This document shows, piece by piece, positions 8,701 through 17,377 of a stretch of 39,891 bases of DNA (its first letter is position 1; every line of letters begins with the position of its first letter). The notes beneath the pieces are model-generated. The model was not told the origin of the DNA. It saw only the letters and a program-made list of their open reading frames with translations, and did no database searches. The translations under genes were made by a program, and so were the position numbers. The DNA comes from Emticicia agri (GTDB taxonomy: Bacteria; Bacteroidota; Bacteroidia; Cytophagales; Spirosomataceae): NCBI GenBank assembly GCA_945860265.1, contig CAMAQF010000034.1:1-39891 (forward strand). The letters run 5' to 3'.

Positions 8701-8732
8701 TTGAGATTGACAATTATAAGATTGGTTACAAA

Positions 8733-9035
8733 ATGGCAGAAGCTGAAAAAATAGAAATTGGGTTGAAAGTATCGAATCGTGTTATCACACTCAAGGTTCA
8801 TCCAGAAATGGAGCCATATTTTAGAAAAGCAGCCATTGTAATCAACAGACGACTTGATACGTTTAGTAAAAGCCATAGTGGCGGAGAAATGGATTCTATG
8901 GATTTTTATTTGACTGTGGCCATCGAGGGCATGGTCGAATCTCAAAAAAACCAAGATAAATATAAACTTTTGCAACAATCGCTCAATCAAAGGCTTGATG
9001 ATATTGACCAACGCCTTACTCTTGGTTTAAAGTAA
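8733..9035 (+). CDS. zapA: Cell division protein ZapA
   Basis: This 100-aa ZapA-family protein promotes FtsZ bundling at the division ring. The N-terminal part (IEIGLKVSNRVITLKV, residues 6-21) matches the beta-rich ZapA head. The rest is a long amphipathic helix ending in a coiled coil (KLLQQSLNQRLDDIDQRL). The length is normal for the family. The setting, with a coiled-coil gene before it and an RNA gap plus rny after it, is the usual Bacteroidota arrangement. The ATG start is unambiguous. Confidence 0.85.
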   Translation: MAEAEKIEIGLKVSNRVITLKVHPEMEPYFRKAAIVINRRLDTFSKSHSGGEMDSMDFYLTVAIEGMVESQKNQDKYKLLQQSLNQRLDDIDQRLTLGLK

Positions 9036-9059
9036 ATTAAAATAAAGAAACTTCAGTCG

Positions 9060-9260
9060 AATACTCATCAACTGATACAATATTTATTTATTTTTTGCTT
9101 TTTCTTAAATTTCTTCTTTATTAACATGTCAGCTAGACCGAAAGCTATACAAGCTTAAATGTATAATCAGTTCATTTATTTTGTAACATCTTACAAGTTT
9201 ATAGTGTCTTTTTTAGATATCTATATTATTTAAGTATGTCAAACTAAGATTTTTGGACTT
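9060..9260 (+). ncRNA. Candidate structured RNA in the zapA-rny gap, possibly 6S RNA
   Basis: The 267-base gap between zapA and rny has no reading frame but much pairing. Element A (9070-9172) is closed by AACTGAT/ATCAGTT and contains a local hairpin AAGCT-ATACA-AGCTT (9142-9156). Element B (9188-9254) is closed by ATCTTA/TAAGAT plus GTTT/AAAC, has an internal bubble and a terminal stem TTAGATA/TATTTAA, and ends in TTTTT. A -7-like TTATTTTG (9176-9183) lies just before B. A stem, bubble and hairpin is the 6S architecture, and I recall Bacteroidota 6S RNA (6S-Flavo) sitting near zapA and rny. Which element is the RNA, and whether it is 6S, is uncertain. Confidence 0.4.
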
Positions 9261-9302
9261 TTTATTCCCTAATTATTTATAAATTTTTAACAAAATTATC
9301 AA

Positions 9303-10910
9303 ATGTCAAATATTTTAATGATGCTCCTCACCGGCTTAGTTGCTTTAGCAATTGGGTTCTTTGTGGGTCGAGCATTACTCAAAAAAACATTTCAAGGCAA
9401 AGATGCTGATGCAGAAATAAGAGCTAACGAAGTATTGAAAAATGCCCAACAATCAGCCGAAAATATCAAAAAAGATAAAATGCTAGAAGCAAAAGAACAT
9501 TTTTTGAAATTAAAAACCGATTTTGAGGATGATTCAAACAAACGAAAAAACATTATTTTGCAAAATGAGCAACGTGTAAAACAAATGGAGCAAACGGCTT
9601 TACAATCAAAGCAACAAGCAGCTCAATTAGAACAACAAAATATCCGACGAGAAAAAGAACTCGAAACGCATCAAATTAAACTTAATGAACAAACAGAAGC
9701 TGCCAAAAAGCAGATGAGTTTGGCAGCTAAACGTCAGGAAGAAGCCGAATTTATGTTGGCACAACAGGTTGAGGTTTTAGAAAAAATTGCTAATCTTACA
9801 GCCGAACAAGCCAAACAACAATTGATTGATACCATCAAAGGTGAAGCCGAAACTCGTGCATCAAGCTTTATTAAGCATGCAATCGAAGAAGCGAAATTGA
9901 CCGCTACAAAAGAATCGAAGAAAATTATTATCGAAACGATTCAACGCACAGCCGCCGAACAAGCTATCGAAAACTGCGTTTCTGTATTCAATATAGAAGG
10001 CGATGAAATTAAAGGTAAAGTGATTGGTCGGGAGGGACGTAATATACGTGCATTAGAAGCAGCAACAGGTGTTGAAGTAATTGTTGATGATACTCCTGAA
10101 GCAATCGTAATATCAAGTTTCGACCCGATTCGCCGTGAAATTGCTCGTTTATCTTTACACCGTTTGGTACAAGACGGTCGTATACACCCAGCTCGAATCG
10201 AAGAAGTCGTGGCCAAAACCAAAAAAGATATTGAAAACGAAATCAACGAAATTGGTGAGCGTACAGTTATTGACTTAGGGGTACACGGTTTGCACCCAGA
10301 ACTCATTAGAATGATTGGTAGAATGCGTTTCCGTTCATCCTATGGACAGAACCTACTCCAACACTCTCGTGAGGTAGCGAAAATGTGTGCTACAATGGCA
10401 TCAGAGTTAGGTTTAAATGCAAAATTAGCCAAACGTGCAGGATTACTCCATGACATAGGCAAAGTATGGCACGAAGAGCAAGAATTGCCTCACGCCCTAT
10501 TGGGTATGGAATTGGTAAAGAAATACAAGGAACATCCAGAAGTTATCAATGCCATTGGAGCTCACCACGACGAAATTGAAATGACGTCAATGATTTCGCC
10601 AATTATTCAAATCTGTGACTCTATTTCTGGTTCTCGCCCAGGAGCAAGACGTGAAATGATGGAATCTTACGTGCAGCGTCTCCGTGATTTGGAAGCTTTG
10701 GCACTTAGTTATAATGGTGTTGAAAAATGTTATGCCATTCAAGCAGGTCGTGAATTGCGAGTAATTGTTGATTCAGAAAATGTAACCGATGAAATTGCTA
10801 GTAAGCTCTCGTTCGATATTTCGCAGAAAATTGAGAAAGAAATGCAATATCCTGGCCAAATCAAAGTAACGGTTATCCGTGAAATGAGAAGCGTAGCTTA
10901 TGCAAAATAA
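9303..10910 (+). CDS. rny: Ribonuclease Y
   Basis: This 535-aa membrane-anchored endoribonuclease starts mRNA decay. The order is a transmembrane helix at residues 4-24, a long Glu/Lys/Gln-rich coiled coil to about 185, a KH RNA-binding domain with GREGRN from residue 242, and an HD metal-dependent hydrolase domain with LLHDIGK (H383, D384). The C-terminal IKVTVIRE segment is typical. Length and order match the family exactly. The ATG at 9303 is correct because the membrane helix begins within a few residues. It is followed by an intrinsic terminator at 10928-10963. Confidence 0.96.
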   Translation: MSNILMMLLTGLVALAIGFFVGRALLKKTFQGKDADAEIRANEVLKNAQQSAENIKKDKMLEAKEHFLKLKTDFEDDSNKRKNIILQNEQRVKQMEQTALQSKQQAAQLEQQNIRREKELETHQIKLNEQTEAAKKQMSLAAKRQEEAEFMLAQQVEVLEKIANLTAEQAKQQLIDTIKGEAETRASSFIKHAIEEAKLTATKESKKIIIETIQRTAAEQAIENCVSVFNIEGDEIKGKVIGREGRNIRALEAATGVEVIVDDTPEAIVISSFDPIRREIARLSLHRLVQDGRIHPARIEEVVAKTKKDIENEINEIGERTVIDLGVHGLHPELIRMIGRMRFRSSYGQNLLQHSREVAKMCATMASELGLNAKLAKRAGLLHDIGKVWHEEQELPHALLGMELVKKYKEHPEVINAIGAHHDEIEMTSMISPIIQICDSISGSRPGARREMMESYVQRLRDLEALALSYNGVEKCYAIQAGRELRVIVDSENVTDEIASKLSFDISQKIEKEMQYPGQIKVTVIREMRSVAYAK

Positions 10911-10927
10911 GATAAATTGATTAGTTT

Positions 10928-10963
10928 AATAAAAGGCGTTGCATTAATGTATCGCCTTTTATT
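10928..10963 (+). terminator. Intrinsic terminator of rny
   Basis: AATAAAAGGCG (10928-10938) and CGCCTTTTATT (10953-10963) are perfect complements around a 14-base loop, 17 bases after the rny stop codon. The 3' arm itself carries the T-rich tract. Confidence 0.8.
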
Positions 10964-11124
10964 ATGAAATGAAAATGTTGTTAAGATTAAATTTTGGGTT
11001 AATTATACTTAAAAAAAACGTATAAAGTGAAAGATTTTTATGATTAAACTAAAGTCTGGCTACAAATTTATTAAATGTTTTTTAATCACAACAATTTAAT
11101 TCAAAAACATTAAAAACTTCCTAA

Positions 11125-11250
11125 AAGACTATTTTCAAAAACATTCAAGGTATTCAGATTGAAAATTTAGAATTGATTTATGAAGAAAAGATTATAAATA
11201 GTAATCTTGTTAGAGAGTATGAAAAAATTAAGATAAATCTCAAAAATTGA
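11125..11250 (+). pseudogene. Possible short coding remnant
   Basis: A frame without start codon reads 41 residues, from KTIFKNIQGIQIENL through NLVREYEKI to a TGA at 11248-11250, directly after an in-frame TAA. The composition (Glu, Lys, Ile, Asn; alternating hydrophobic positions) looks more protein-like than random AT-rich DNA. No family is recognisable. It may be the tail of a decayed gene or may be chance. Confidence 0.2.
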
Positions 11251-11310
11251 TTTTTCAATATCTTTGGAAGAAACCCTTTAAACGGATGCATATCCTACTT
11301 TAGTATTTAT

Positions 11311-11364
11311 TTAATCAAATAAAAAATGCCTCTCAAAATTGAAAGGCATTTTTTATTTGATTAA
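11311..11364 (-). terminator. Long perfect terminator palindrome downstream of infB
   Basis: The 20-base arms at 11311-11330 and 11345-11364 are perfectly complementary, and a further 5 pairs form inside the loop. GGCATTTTTTA provides GC followed by T6 on both strands. The palindrome starts 8 bases after the infB stop on the minus strand and could also stop read-through from rny. Confidence 0.85.
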
Positions 11365-11372
11365 TAGCTAAA

Positions 11373-14300
11373 TTATAGCTTACGTTTTACTTCTTTCACT
11401 TCATAACTTTCAAGTGTATCACCAACTTCGATGTCGTTGAAACCTTTTAAGCTCATACCGCATTCAAAGCCATATTTAACTTCGTTTACATCATCTTTGA
11501 AACGTTTCAATTGCTGTATTTCACCTTCATGAACTACAATTCCTTCACGAATCAATCGAACTTTATTGTTACGTTTAAAATTACCATCAGTTACATAACA
11601 ACCAGCGATTGTACCAACTTTTGAAATCTTGAATACTTCACGAACTTCGATTGTGCCAACAACAGATTCTTCAACTTTAGGAGCTAACAAACCTTCCATC
11701 GCATCGCGAATCTCATTGATGGCATCGTAAATGATTGAATATAATCTAATTTCTATTTCTTCATTATCGGCAATTTTACGAGCATTTGTTGATGGTCTAA
11801 CTTGGAAACCAATTACAATAGCATCAGCAGTTGAAGCTAACAATACATCGGATTCTGAAATTTGTCCAACTCCTTTATGAATAATCGCGACTTGAACCTC
11901 TTCAGTAGAAAGTTTCAATAATGAGTCAGAAAGGGCTTCTACTGAACCATCAACATCACCTTTTACAATAACATTCAATTGATGGAATACTCCAATCGCT
12001 TTTCTACGTCCAATCTCTTCGAGCGTAATATGTTTTTTGGCACGAATACTTTGCTCACGATTGATTTGCTCACGTTTGTTGGCAATGTCACGAGCTTCAC
12101 GCTCCGAATCCATTACGTTAAACCTGTCACCCGCTTGCGGAGCTCCTGGCAAACCAAGCACTTGTACAGGGGTTGATGGGCCAGCGGTTTTAATTCTCTT
12201 ACCAGTTGCATCTACCATCGCTTTTACACGACCAAAGTACTGCCCAGCCAAGATAACGTCACCTACATTCAATGTGCCATTTTGCACAAGAACAGATGTT
12301 ACATATCCACGACCTTTATCAAGTGATGCTTCAACAACCGAACCAACCGAAGTACGATTTGGATTAGCTTTCAAGTCGAGCAATTCAGCTTCAAGTAATA
12401 CTTTATCAAGTAATTCGTTGATTCCCGTTCCTTTCTTTGCCGAAATTTCTTGCTCTTGGTATTTACCACCCCAACTTTCAACTAAAATATTTTCTTTCGA
12501 TAAATCCTCACGAATTTTCTCTGGATTTGCACCTGCTTTATCAATTTTATTAATCGCAAATACGATTGGCACACCCGCATTTTTAGCGTGGTTGATGGCT
12601 TCTCGTGTTTGAGGCATAACACTATCATCGGCAGCAACCACAACGATTACAATATCGGTTACTTTTGCTCCCCTTGCACGCATCGCCGTAAAGGCTTCGT
12701 GCCCTGGAGTATCAAGGAATGCAATTTTCTTACCTTTGTTAGGACCTTCACTGATTTCTACATCATAAGCACCAATGTGCTGGGTAATTCCCCCTGCTTC
12801 ACCTGATGCTACTTTCGTGCGGCGGATGTAGTCAAGCAATGAAGTTTTACCGTGGTCAACGTGACCCATAATTGTAACAATAGGAGCTCTTGGCAAAAGG
12901 TCTTCAGCAGCATCTTCTTTTTCAATAGTTTCAACCTTAATTTCTTCTTCAGCCGTAATAAACTGTACGTCAAAGTCAAAATCAAGGGCAAGCATTTGAA
13001 TTGCTTCAGCATCGAGACGTTGGTTGATTGAAACAAACATACCCATTTTCATGGCAGTTGAGATTACTTCTGTTACCGAAACATCCATTAAAGACGCTAA
13101 CTCGGCTGCTGAAATAAACTCTGTTACCTTTAAAATGCTGCTCTCTTCTTGCTCTTGCAATACTCGCTGCTCTTCTTGGTCAGCACGAGTTCTACGCTTG
13201 TCTTTTCTATATTTCGCTCCAAAATCAGGCCCTTTGGTTTGCATTCGAGCCATCGTTTGCTTGATTTGCTCTTTTACTTGAACCTGAGAAACCTCTTCCT
13301 TACGTTCTTTCTTTTTCTTCTGATTTGGGTCTGGTTTTTTAGCACCGCCACCACCAGTTGTGGTGGTTGCTCCACCTGTTGTAGTGGTTGCAGGTTTTGG
13401 TCTTGGTGAATTTGTATTCGGTGTTGCATCTGCACCTGTTACCTTTTCTCCACGTTTCACACGTTTGCGTTTACGCTTGCGTTTATCTCTATCCTCTGCA
13501 ACAGTTGTTTTTTTATCAACTGGCAATTCGATTCTACCCAATACTTTTAAACCTTGAAGTTTTTCACCTCTTGCCTGAATCAATTCTGGCTCGATTAACT
13601 CTTCAATCTCTACTACTGGAACTACAGCTTTTATAGCAGTTGGTGTCACAGTAGGCTTAGCTAAATTGCCTGCCTTGTGGGGTGGGCGTTGGTCAGCTTT
13701 ATATGGTTGACGTGGATCCATACGCTCGGTAGGCTGTCTTTGCTGACCTCCTTGCTGACGATATGAATTCTCTTGACGGCCTTGTTGCTGTGGTTTTGTT
13801 TCCTGCTTTTGTTGTACTGGTTTTTCGACTTTTTGCTTTGGAGCTTCTACGACTGGCGGGATAACAACCATTGGAGTAACTGCTATCTCTACTTTTGGTG
13901 ATTCTGACTGCTCAACTATTTTTGGTGCTTCTACAATTACAGGTTTAGACTCAATAACTGCTTCGGCTTTTTGTTCAACTTTAACTTCAATTGACTTTTC
14001 GACCGCCTTTGGTTTGTCTTCTGGCTCAGCAACAGATTCTTTAATAACAGCAACAGGTTCTTTAATAATCTGTACTACTTCTAATGGGGTAGAATCAGGA
14101 ACCGGTGGAGTAGTTGGCTTTTTATCTAAATCAAAATTACCCAAGATTGTTAAACCTTGACTTTTTATTTCGGCACGAATCACTTCGGGCTCAGCAGTTG
14201 GTGTTGGTTCTACATCTTTCTTTTCTTCAGCCTTTGATTGTTGACGGAAATACAGAATTTCAGAATTACCAGCCGAATTAGTATTAACTTCTTCAACTGG

Positions 14301-14501
14301 TTTTGGTGAGCCACCATCTTCAAGCAGAGAATTATTATTATATTCTTTTGAAAGAATATTCAATAACTCGAAGTTGAGTTTGGCATTTGGATTATTTTCA
14401 ATACGATGTCCTTTCACAGCAAGTTTTTCAACGATAGTTACAATTCCAACGTTGAGTTTCTTTGCCGCAAGGCTAAGTCGCATTTCTTTGTGTTCTGTCA
14501 T
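11373..14501 (-). CDS. infB: Translation initiation factor IF-2
   Basis: This 1042-aa GTPase places initiator fMet-tRNA on the 30S subunit. The N-terminal IF2_N-like part ([21 protein letters not shown]) is followed by a long low-complexity Pro/Glu/Lys/Gln/Thr-rich linker (residues 60-450) and a second IF2_N segment around [14 protein letters not shown]. The G domain has GHVDHGKT near residue 544, then DTPGHEAF and NKID. Domains II, III and C2 follow, ending in [15 protein letters not shown]. The size matches Bacteroidota IF-2, whose linkers are long. The start is the ATG at 14501; MRLS six codons on is an alternative. It has its own promoter candidate at 14611-14641. Confidence 0.97.
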   Translation of the reverse strand: MTEHKEMRLSLAAKKLNVGIVTIVEKLAVKGHRIENNPNAKLNFELLNILSKEYNNNSLLEDGGSPKPVEEVNTNSAGNSEILYFRQQSKAEEKKDVEPTPTAEPEVIRAEIKSQGLTILGNFDLDKKPTTPPVPDSTPLEVVQIIKEPVAVIKESVAEPEDKPKAVEKSIEVKVEQKAEAVIESKPVIVEAPKIVEQSESPKVEIAVTPMVVIPPVVEAPKQKVEKPVQQKQETKPQQQGRQENSYRQQGGQQRQPTERMDPRQPYKADQRPPHKAGNLAKPTVTPTAIKAVVPVVEIEELIEPELIQARGEKLQGLKVLGRIELPVDKKTTVAEDRDKRKRKRKRVKRGEKVTGADATPNTNSPRPKPATTTTGGATTTTGGGGAKKPDPNQKKKKERKEEVSQVQVKEQIKQTMARMQTKGPDFGAKYRKDKRRTRADQEEQRVLQEQEESSILKVTEFISAAELASLMDVSVTEVISTAMKMGMFVSINQRLDAEAIQMLALDFDFDVQFITAEEEIKVETIEKEDAAEDLLPRAPIVTIMGHVDHGKTSLLDYIRRTKVASGEAGGITQHIGAYDVEISEGPNKGKKIAFLDTPGHEAFTAMRARGAKVTDIVIVVVAADDSVMPQTREAINHAKNAGVPIVFAINKIDKAGANPEKIREDLSKENILVESWGGKYQEQEISAKKGTGINELLDKVLLEAELLDLKANPNRTSVGSVVEASLDKGRGYVTSVLVQNGTLNVGDVILAGQYFGRVKAMVDATGKRIKTAGPSTPVQVLGLPGAPQAGDRFNVMDSEREARDIANKREQINREQSIRAKKHITLEEIGRRKAIGVFHQLNVIVKGDVDGSVEALSDSLLKLSTEEVQVAIIHKGVGQISESDVLLASTADAIVIGFQVRPSTNARKIADNEEIEIRLYSIIYDAINEIRDAMEGLLAPKVEESVVGTIEVREVFKISKVGTIAGCYVTDGNFKRNNKVRLIREGIVVHEGEIQQLKRFKDDVNEVKYGFECGMSLKGFNDIEVGDTLESYEVKEVKRKL

Positions 14502-14610
14502 AAAATGATTTAAAAATCTGTTTTGTTATCCTTCGCAGGATTAATTACTCTTATTTCTAAAGAAAAAATTTTGGAGAATTTTACTGTCTGTGTTTTAATT
14601 TTCAACGGTA

Positions 14611-14655
14611 CAAATGTAAACTATATATTCTTAGCTATCAAGAATATATAGTTTA
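14611..14655 (-). promoter_or_regulatory. infB promoter overlapped by a 16-bp perfect inverted repeat
   Basis: On the minus strand a perfect TACATTTG -7 box (14618-14611) lies 20 bases after a TTG -33 element (14641-14639), the Bacteroidota sigma-A spacing. A perfect 16-bp inverted repeat (14617-14632 and 14640-14655, 7-base loop) covers the promoter spacer. No T-run follows on the minus strand, so the palindrome is not a standard terminator of nusA. It could act as an operator. Confidence 0.6.
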
Positions 14656-14696
14656 TACTTATTTTTTTCATTTTGAATAAATTAACAGTTTTCGAT

Positions 14697-15941
14697 TTAT
14701 TCAAATTCTCGTCTCAAAATTCCTAAAATTTCATCGATTGTTTCTTCTTCTAATTCAGTACGTCGTGCAATATCTTCTTTTGAAATCGCCAATACTGATT
14801 TTGCTGTATCGAGACCAATCTTACGGAATTCGTCGAGCACCCAATCTTCGATTTCATCAGAGAATTCTGATAAATCAACGTCCTCTTCATCTTCTTCGCC
14901 TTCGACGTCACGGAAAACATCAAGTTCCATTGAAACGAGTTTGCCAGCTAACTTAATATTCATACCCCCCTTACCAATGGCCAATGAGACCTGATCTGGT
15001 TTTAGATAAACAGCCACACGCTTACGTTCGTTATCAACCTGAACATTGCTAATTTTGGCAGGACTTAATGCTCTCGAAATCAATAAATTAAGATTATCAG
15101 TCCATTGAATAACGTCAATATTCTCGTTTTCTAATTCTCTAACAATCGTATGAATTCTTGAGCCTTTCATACCTACACAAGCTCCAACAGGGTCGATGCG
15201 GTCATCATAAGATTCTACCGCAACTTTGGCTCTTTCGCCAGGTTCACGTACAATTTTACGTACCGAAATCAAGCCATCTAAGATTTCAGGAATTTCCTGC
15301 TCAAATAAACGCTCAAGGAACACTGGAGAAGTACGAGAAAGTGTAATTCGAGGAGTTCCGTTGTTCATTTCAACTTTGTGTACGACAGCTCTGATACTTG
15401 ATCCTTTTCTTGGTCTGTCCTTTGGTATTTGTTCAGATTTTGGAAGCACTAATTCGTTGCTTTCACCATCTAAACATACTAATTCTTTCCCGAGAATCTG
15501 ATAAACTTCAACAATGATAAGTTCGCCTACCAAGTCTTTATATTTAATGTAGAGCATTTCTTTTTCCAAATCCTTGATTTTTTGAATCAAAGTTTGGCGG
15601 GCAGTTTGCACCACACGACGCCCAAAATCATCGAGCTTAACCTCATCGGCAACTTCCTCGCCGATTTCAAAATCAGGCTGAATCTTTTGTGCTTCTGAGA
15701 GCATGATTTTATCAGTGTCCCAAATATCCTCCGAATTGTCGTCAACGATTTCACGTGTACGCCACATTTCTAAGTCACCGCTGTCAGCGTTGATGATAAC
15801 GTCAAAATTATGGTCTGAACCAAATTTCTTTCGAATCATTGTTCTGAAAACATCCTCCAAAACCTTAATCATTGTTGGTCGGTCGATGTTTTTCTCACGA
15901 GCAAATTCCGAGAACGATGCTATTAATTCTCCACTATGCAT
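14697..15941 (-). CDS. nusA: Transcription termination/antitermination factor NusA
   Basis: This 414-aa RNA polymerase-binding factor affects pausing, termination and antitermination. The N-terminal domain (SFSEFAREKNIDRPTMIKVLEDVFRTMIRKKFG) is followed by an S1 domain (about 135-200), then KH1/KH2 with DPVGACVGMKGSRI and SLAIGKGGMNIKLAGKL. A short acidic tail with a helix-hairpin-helix-like remnant (FRKIGLDTAKSVLAISKEDIARRTELEEETIDEI) ends the protein. It is the usual short form without the two acidic repeats of E. coli. It lies between rimP and infB in the conserved order and begins at an ATG. Confidence 0.96.
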   Translation of the reverse strand: MHSGELIASFSEFAREKNIDRPTMIKVLEDVFRTMIRKKFGSDHNFDVIINADSGDLEMWRTREIVDDNSEDIWDTDKIMLSEAQKIQPDFEIGEEVADEVKLDDFGRRVVQTARQTLIQKIKDLEKEMLYIKYKDLVGELIIVEVYQILGKELVCLDGESNELVLPKSEQIPKDRPRKGSSIRAVVHKVEMNNGTPRITLSRTSPVFLERLFEQEIPEILDGLISVRKIVREPGERAKVAVESYDDRIDPVGACVGMKGSRIHTIVRELENENIDVIQWTDNLNLLISRALSPAKISNVQVDNERKRVAVYLKPDQVSLAIGKGGMNIKLAGKLVSMELDVFRDVEGEEDEEDVDLSEFSDEIEDWVLDEFRKIGLDTAKSVLAISKEDIARRTELEEETIDEILGILRREFE

Positions 15942-16036
15942 AGCTTAGTTTTCAATTAAGAATCAAGAATTTAAAATGATTTTCAAAATCAAATTAAACA
16001 TCCTAATTTTTGTTCAAAATATTTTTTTAACTATTT

Positions 16037-16510
16037 TTATTTGAAAGATACAATTACTTCTGATTGTTTTATATTTAGAAACTTAATAGAAACCGGAACA
16101 ATTTCTTCATTCTTTTTCCGCTTCTTGTCTTCAATGATTGTTATTTGTTCAGGATCAACGCTTTCTAAACTTCCTTTAATTTCTGAATCATCTTTTTGGA
16201 TAACTTTTAGGCTACGTCCAATATTTTTTCGGTACATTCTTTCTGATTTCAAAGGAAAATCTATACCTGGCGATGATACTTCAAGTGTATATTTTTCGGG
16301 CATCATTTCGTCAATATCTGTACCAAGATGACGGCTGATGGCTGTACATTCATCGATTTTAATACCTTCATCGGAGTCGAGTAGAATCGTAACTTTGCTA
16401 TGTACTTTTGATAATGCTACTTTGATATCCACTACAAAAAATTTATCGTTTTCGAGTAAAGGATATAAAAGTCGTTCGATTTTCTGTTTTACCTCTGTAT
16501 TGGTATTCAT
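16037..16510 (-). CDS. rimP: Ribosome maturation factor RimP
   Basis: This 157-aa factor for 30S subunit maturation begins MNTNTEVKQKIERLLYPLL. The family signature LEVSSPGIDFPLK lies in the middle, preceded by CTAISRHLGTDID, and the C-terminal SH3-like domain (IGRSLKVI to the end) has its usual strands. The frame is open to a TTG at 16540, but the ATG at 16510 is the proper start. It is first in the minus-strand rimP-nusA-infB cluster. A possible -7 box TAAATTTG lies at 16656-16649 on the minus strand. Confidence 0.92.
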   Translation of the reverse strand: MNTNTEVKQKIERLLYPLLENDKFFVVDIKVALSKVHSKVTILLDSDEGIKIDECTAISRHLGTDIDEMMPEKYTLEVSSPGIDFPLKSERMYRKNIGRSLKVIQKDDSEIKGSLESVDPEQITIIEDKKRKKNEEIVPVSIKFLNIKQSEVIVSFK

Positions 16511-16660
16511 ACAATAAATAATGGTTAACTGCAGGGACAACCATGCGATTACTGGTAAAATGGTTATCTAATTCACTTTTAATCAATAATTATTATTAAA
16601 AATTTGACTAAAACTGCCTGATTAATCTACAAATCTTTGAATATGAAACAAATTTACAAG

Positions 16661-16692
16661 AAAAAAAGGAGGGCTTCGCACCTCCTTTTTTA
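16661..16692. terminator. Bidirectional intrinsic terminator
   Basis: AAAAAAAGGAGG (16661-16672) pairs perfectly with CCTCCTTTTTTT (16681-16692) around GCTTCGCA. T7 follows the GC stem in either direction. It terminates the minus-strand membrane-protein gene ending at 16772 and insulates rimP. Confidence 0.85.
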
Positions 16693-16771
16693 AAATTATA
16701 ACACAAATATAGATATTTTTTGAATATTTTGCAAATTTTAGGTGAGAATTATGACAGGAATAGAGGAACAA

Positions 16772-17262
16772 TTATTCAAAACCGCAAAGATTTTCCTTAT
16801 GTAACTCATAAGAAATGACAGCTTGAACATAAAAGGTGATGCCAGCAGTGAATTTTGCAATTATTAAACCTAGAGGGATATCATTGACCCAAATCGGAAT
16901 ATTATACATGAGTGTTGGGCGAACTAATAAGCAATCGAAAAACTCAACGATACCTAATTCTATAAACAAAGCACGGATATTGAGTCCGAAAGTTTTAAGT
17001 GAATATGATTTATTTTTAAGTGCTAAGTCTCGTTTTATAGTAAAAAATCGGCAAAAAGAATGGTTCCGAAATAGCCAATATTGCCGACCCAAGTTCCGCC
17101 CAAAGCGGTATTTAGATTGTTTTTTGTGAGTCTATAAGTCAAAACTGAAGAAACAAACATAACAATAATCGAAAATATTTCGGCAGGAATGTATCGTTTT
17201 ATCCATTCTTTTACTTTATTTTTCAAAAATATTTTGTATTTGATACCAACAAATCTTGGCAC
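16772..17262 (-). pseudogene. Small membrane protein interrupted by a -1 frameshift
   Basis: Two overlapping frames form one apparent protein of about 163 aa. The first (17262-17035, GTG start) reads MPRFVGIKYK, a basic stretch, then hydrophobic IFSIIVMFVSSVLTYRL and ILFADFLL before a TAA. The second continues FTIKRDLALKNKSYSL, with hydrophobic segments up to FYVQAVISYEL. They join exactly at T TTT TTA (minus strand, 17047-17041): a -1 slip gives ADF-FTIKRD. This could be loss of one T in a homopolymer (mutation or sequencing error) or programmed -1 frameshifting. I do not recognise the family. Three to four membrane helices are likely. Confidence 0.5.
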
Positions 17263-17377
17263 TAAAATGATTTATATTTAGCAAAATTGCAATTAATCGT
17301 CTTTTTTGTTAAATTAAGTTTCAAAAAGTCAAGTTTAGGTAGTAATTTTAGGCAAAGATGTCTTCCCAAAATAACAA

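Larger units (their letters stand above)
10911..11372. other. Intergenic region between convergent rny and infB
   Basis: This 462-base gap separates two convergent genes. It contains the rny terminator (10928-10963), a possible coding remnant (11125-11250) and the long infB terminator palindrome (11311-11364). The rest is AT-rich without features I can support. Confidence 0.5.

Noticed and set aside
9120..9175. tRNA gene in the zapA-rny gap
   Set aside because: No T-loop consensus (GTTCGA), no CCA end and no cloverleaf can be formed.
12037..12612. 191-aa open frame on the + strand
   Set aside because: It is antisense to the strongly conserved infB GTPase domains; its translation has no domain and an unnatural Ser/Thr/Pro composition.
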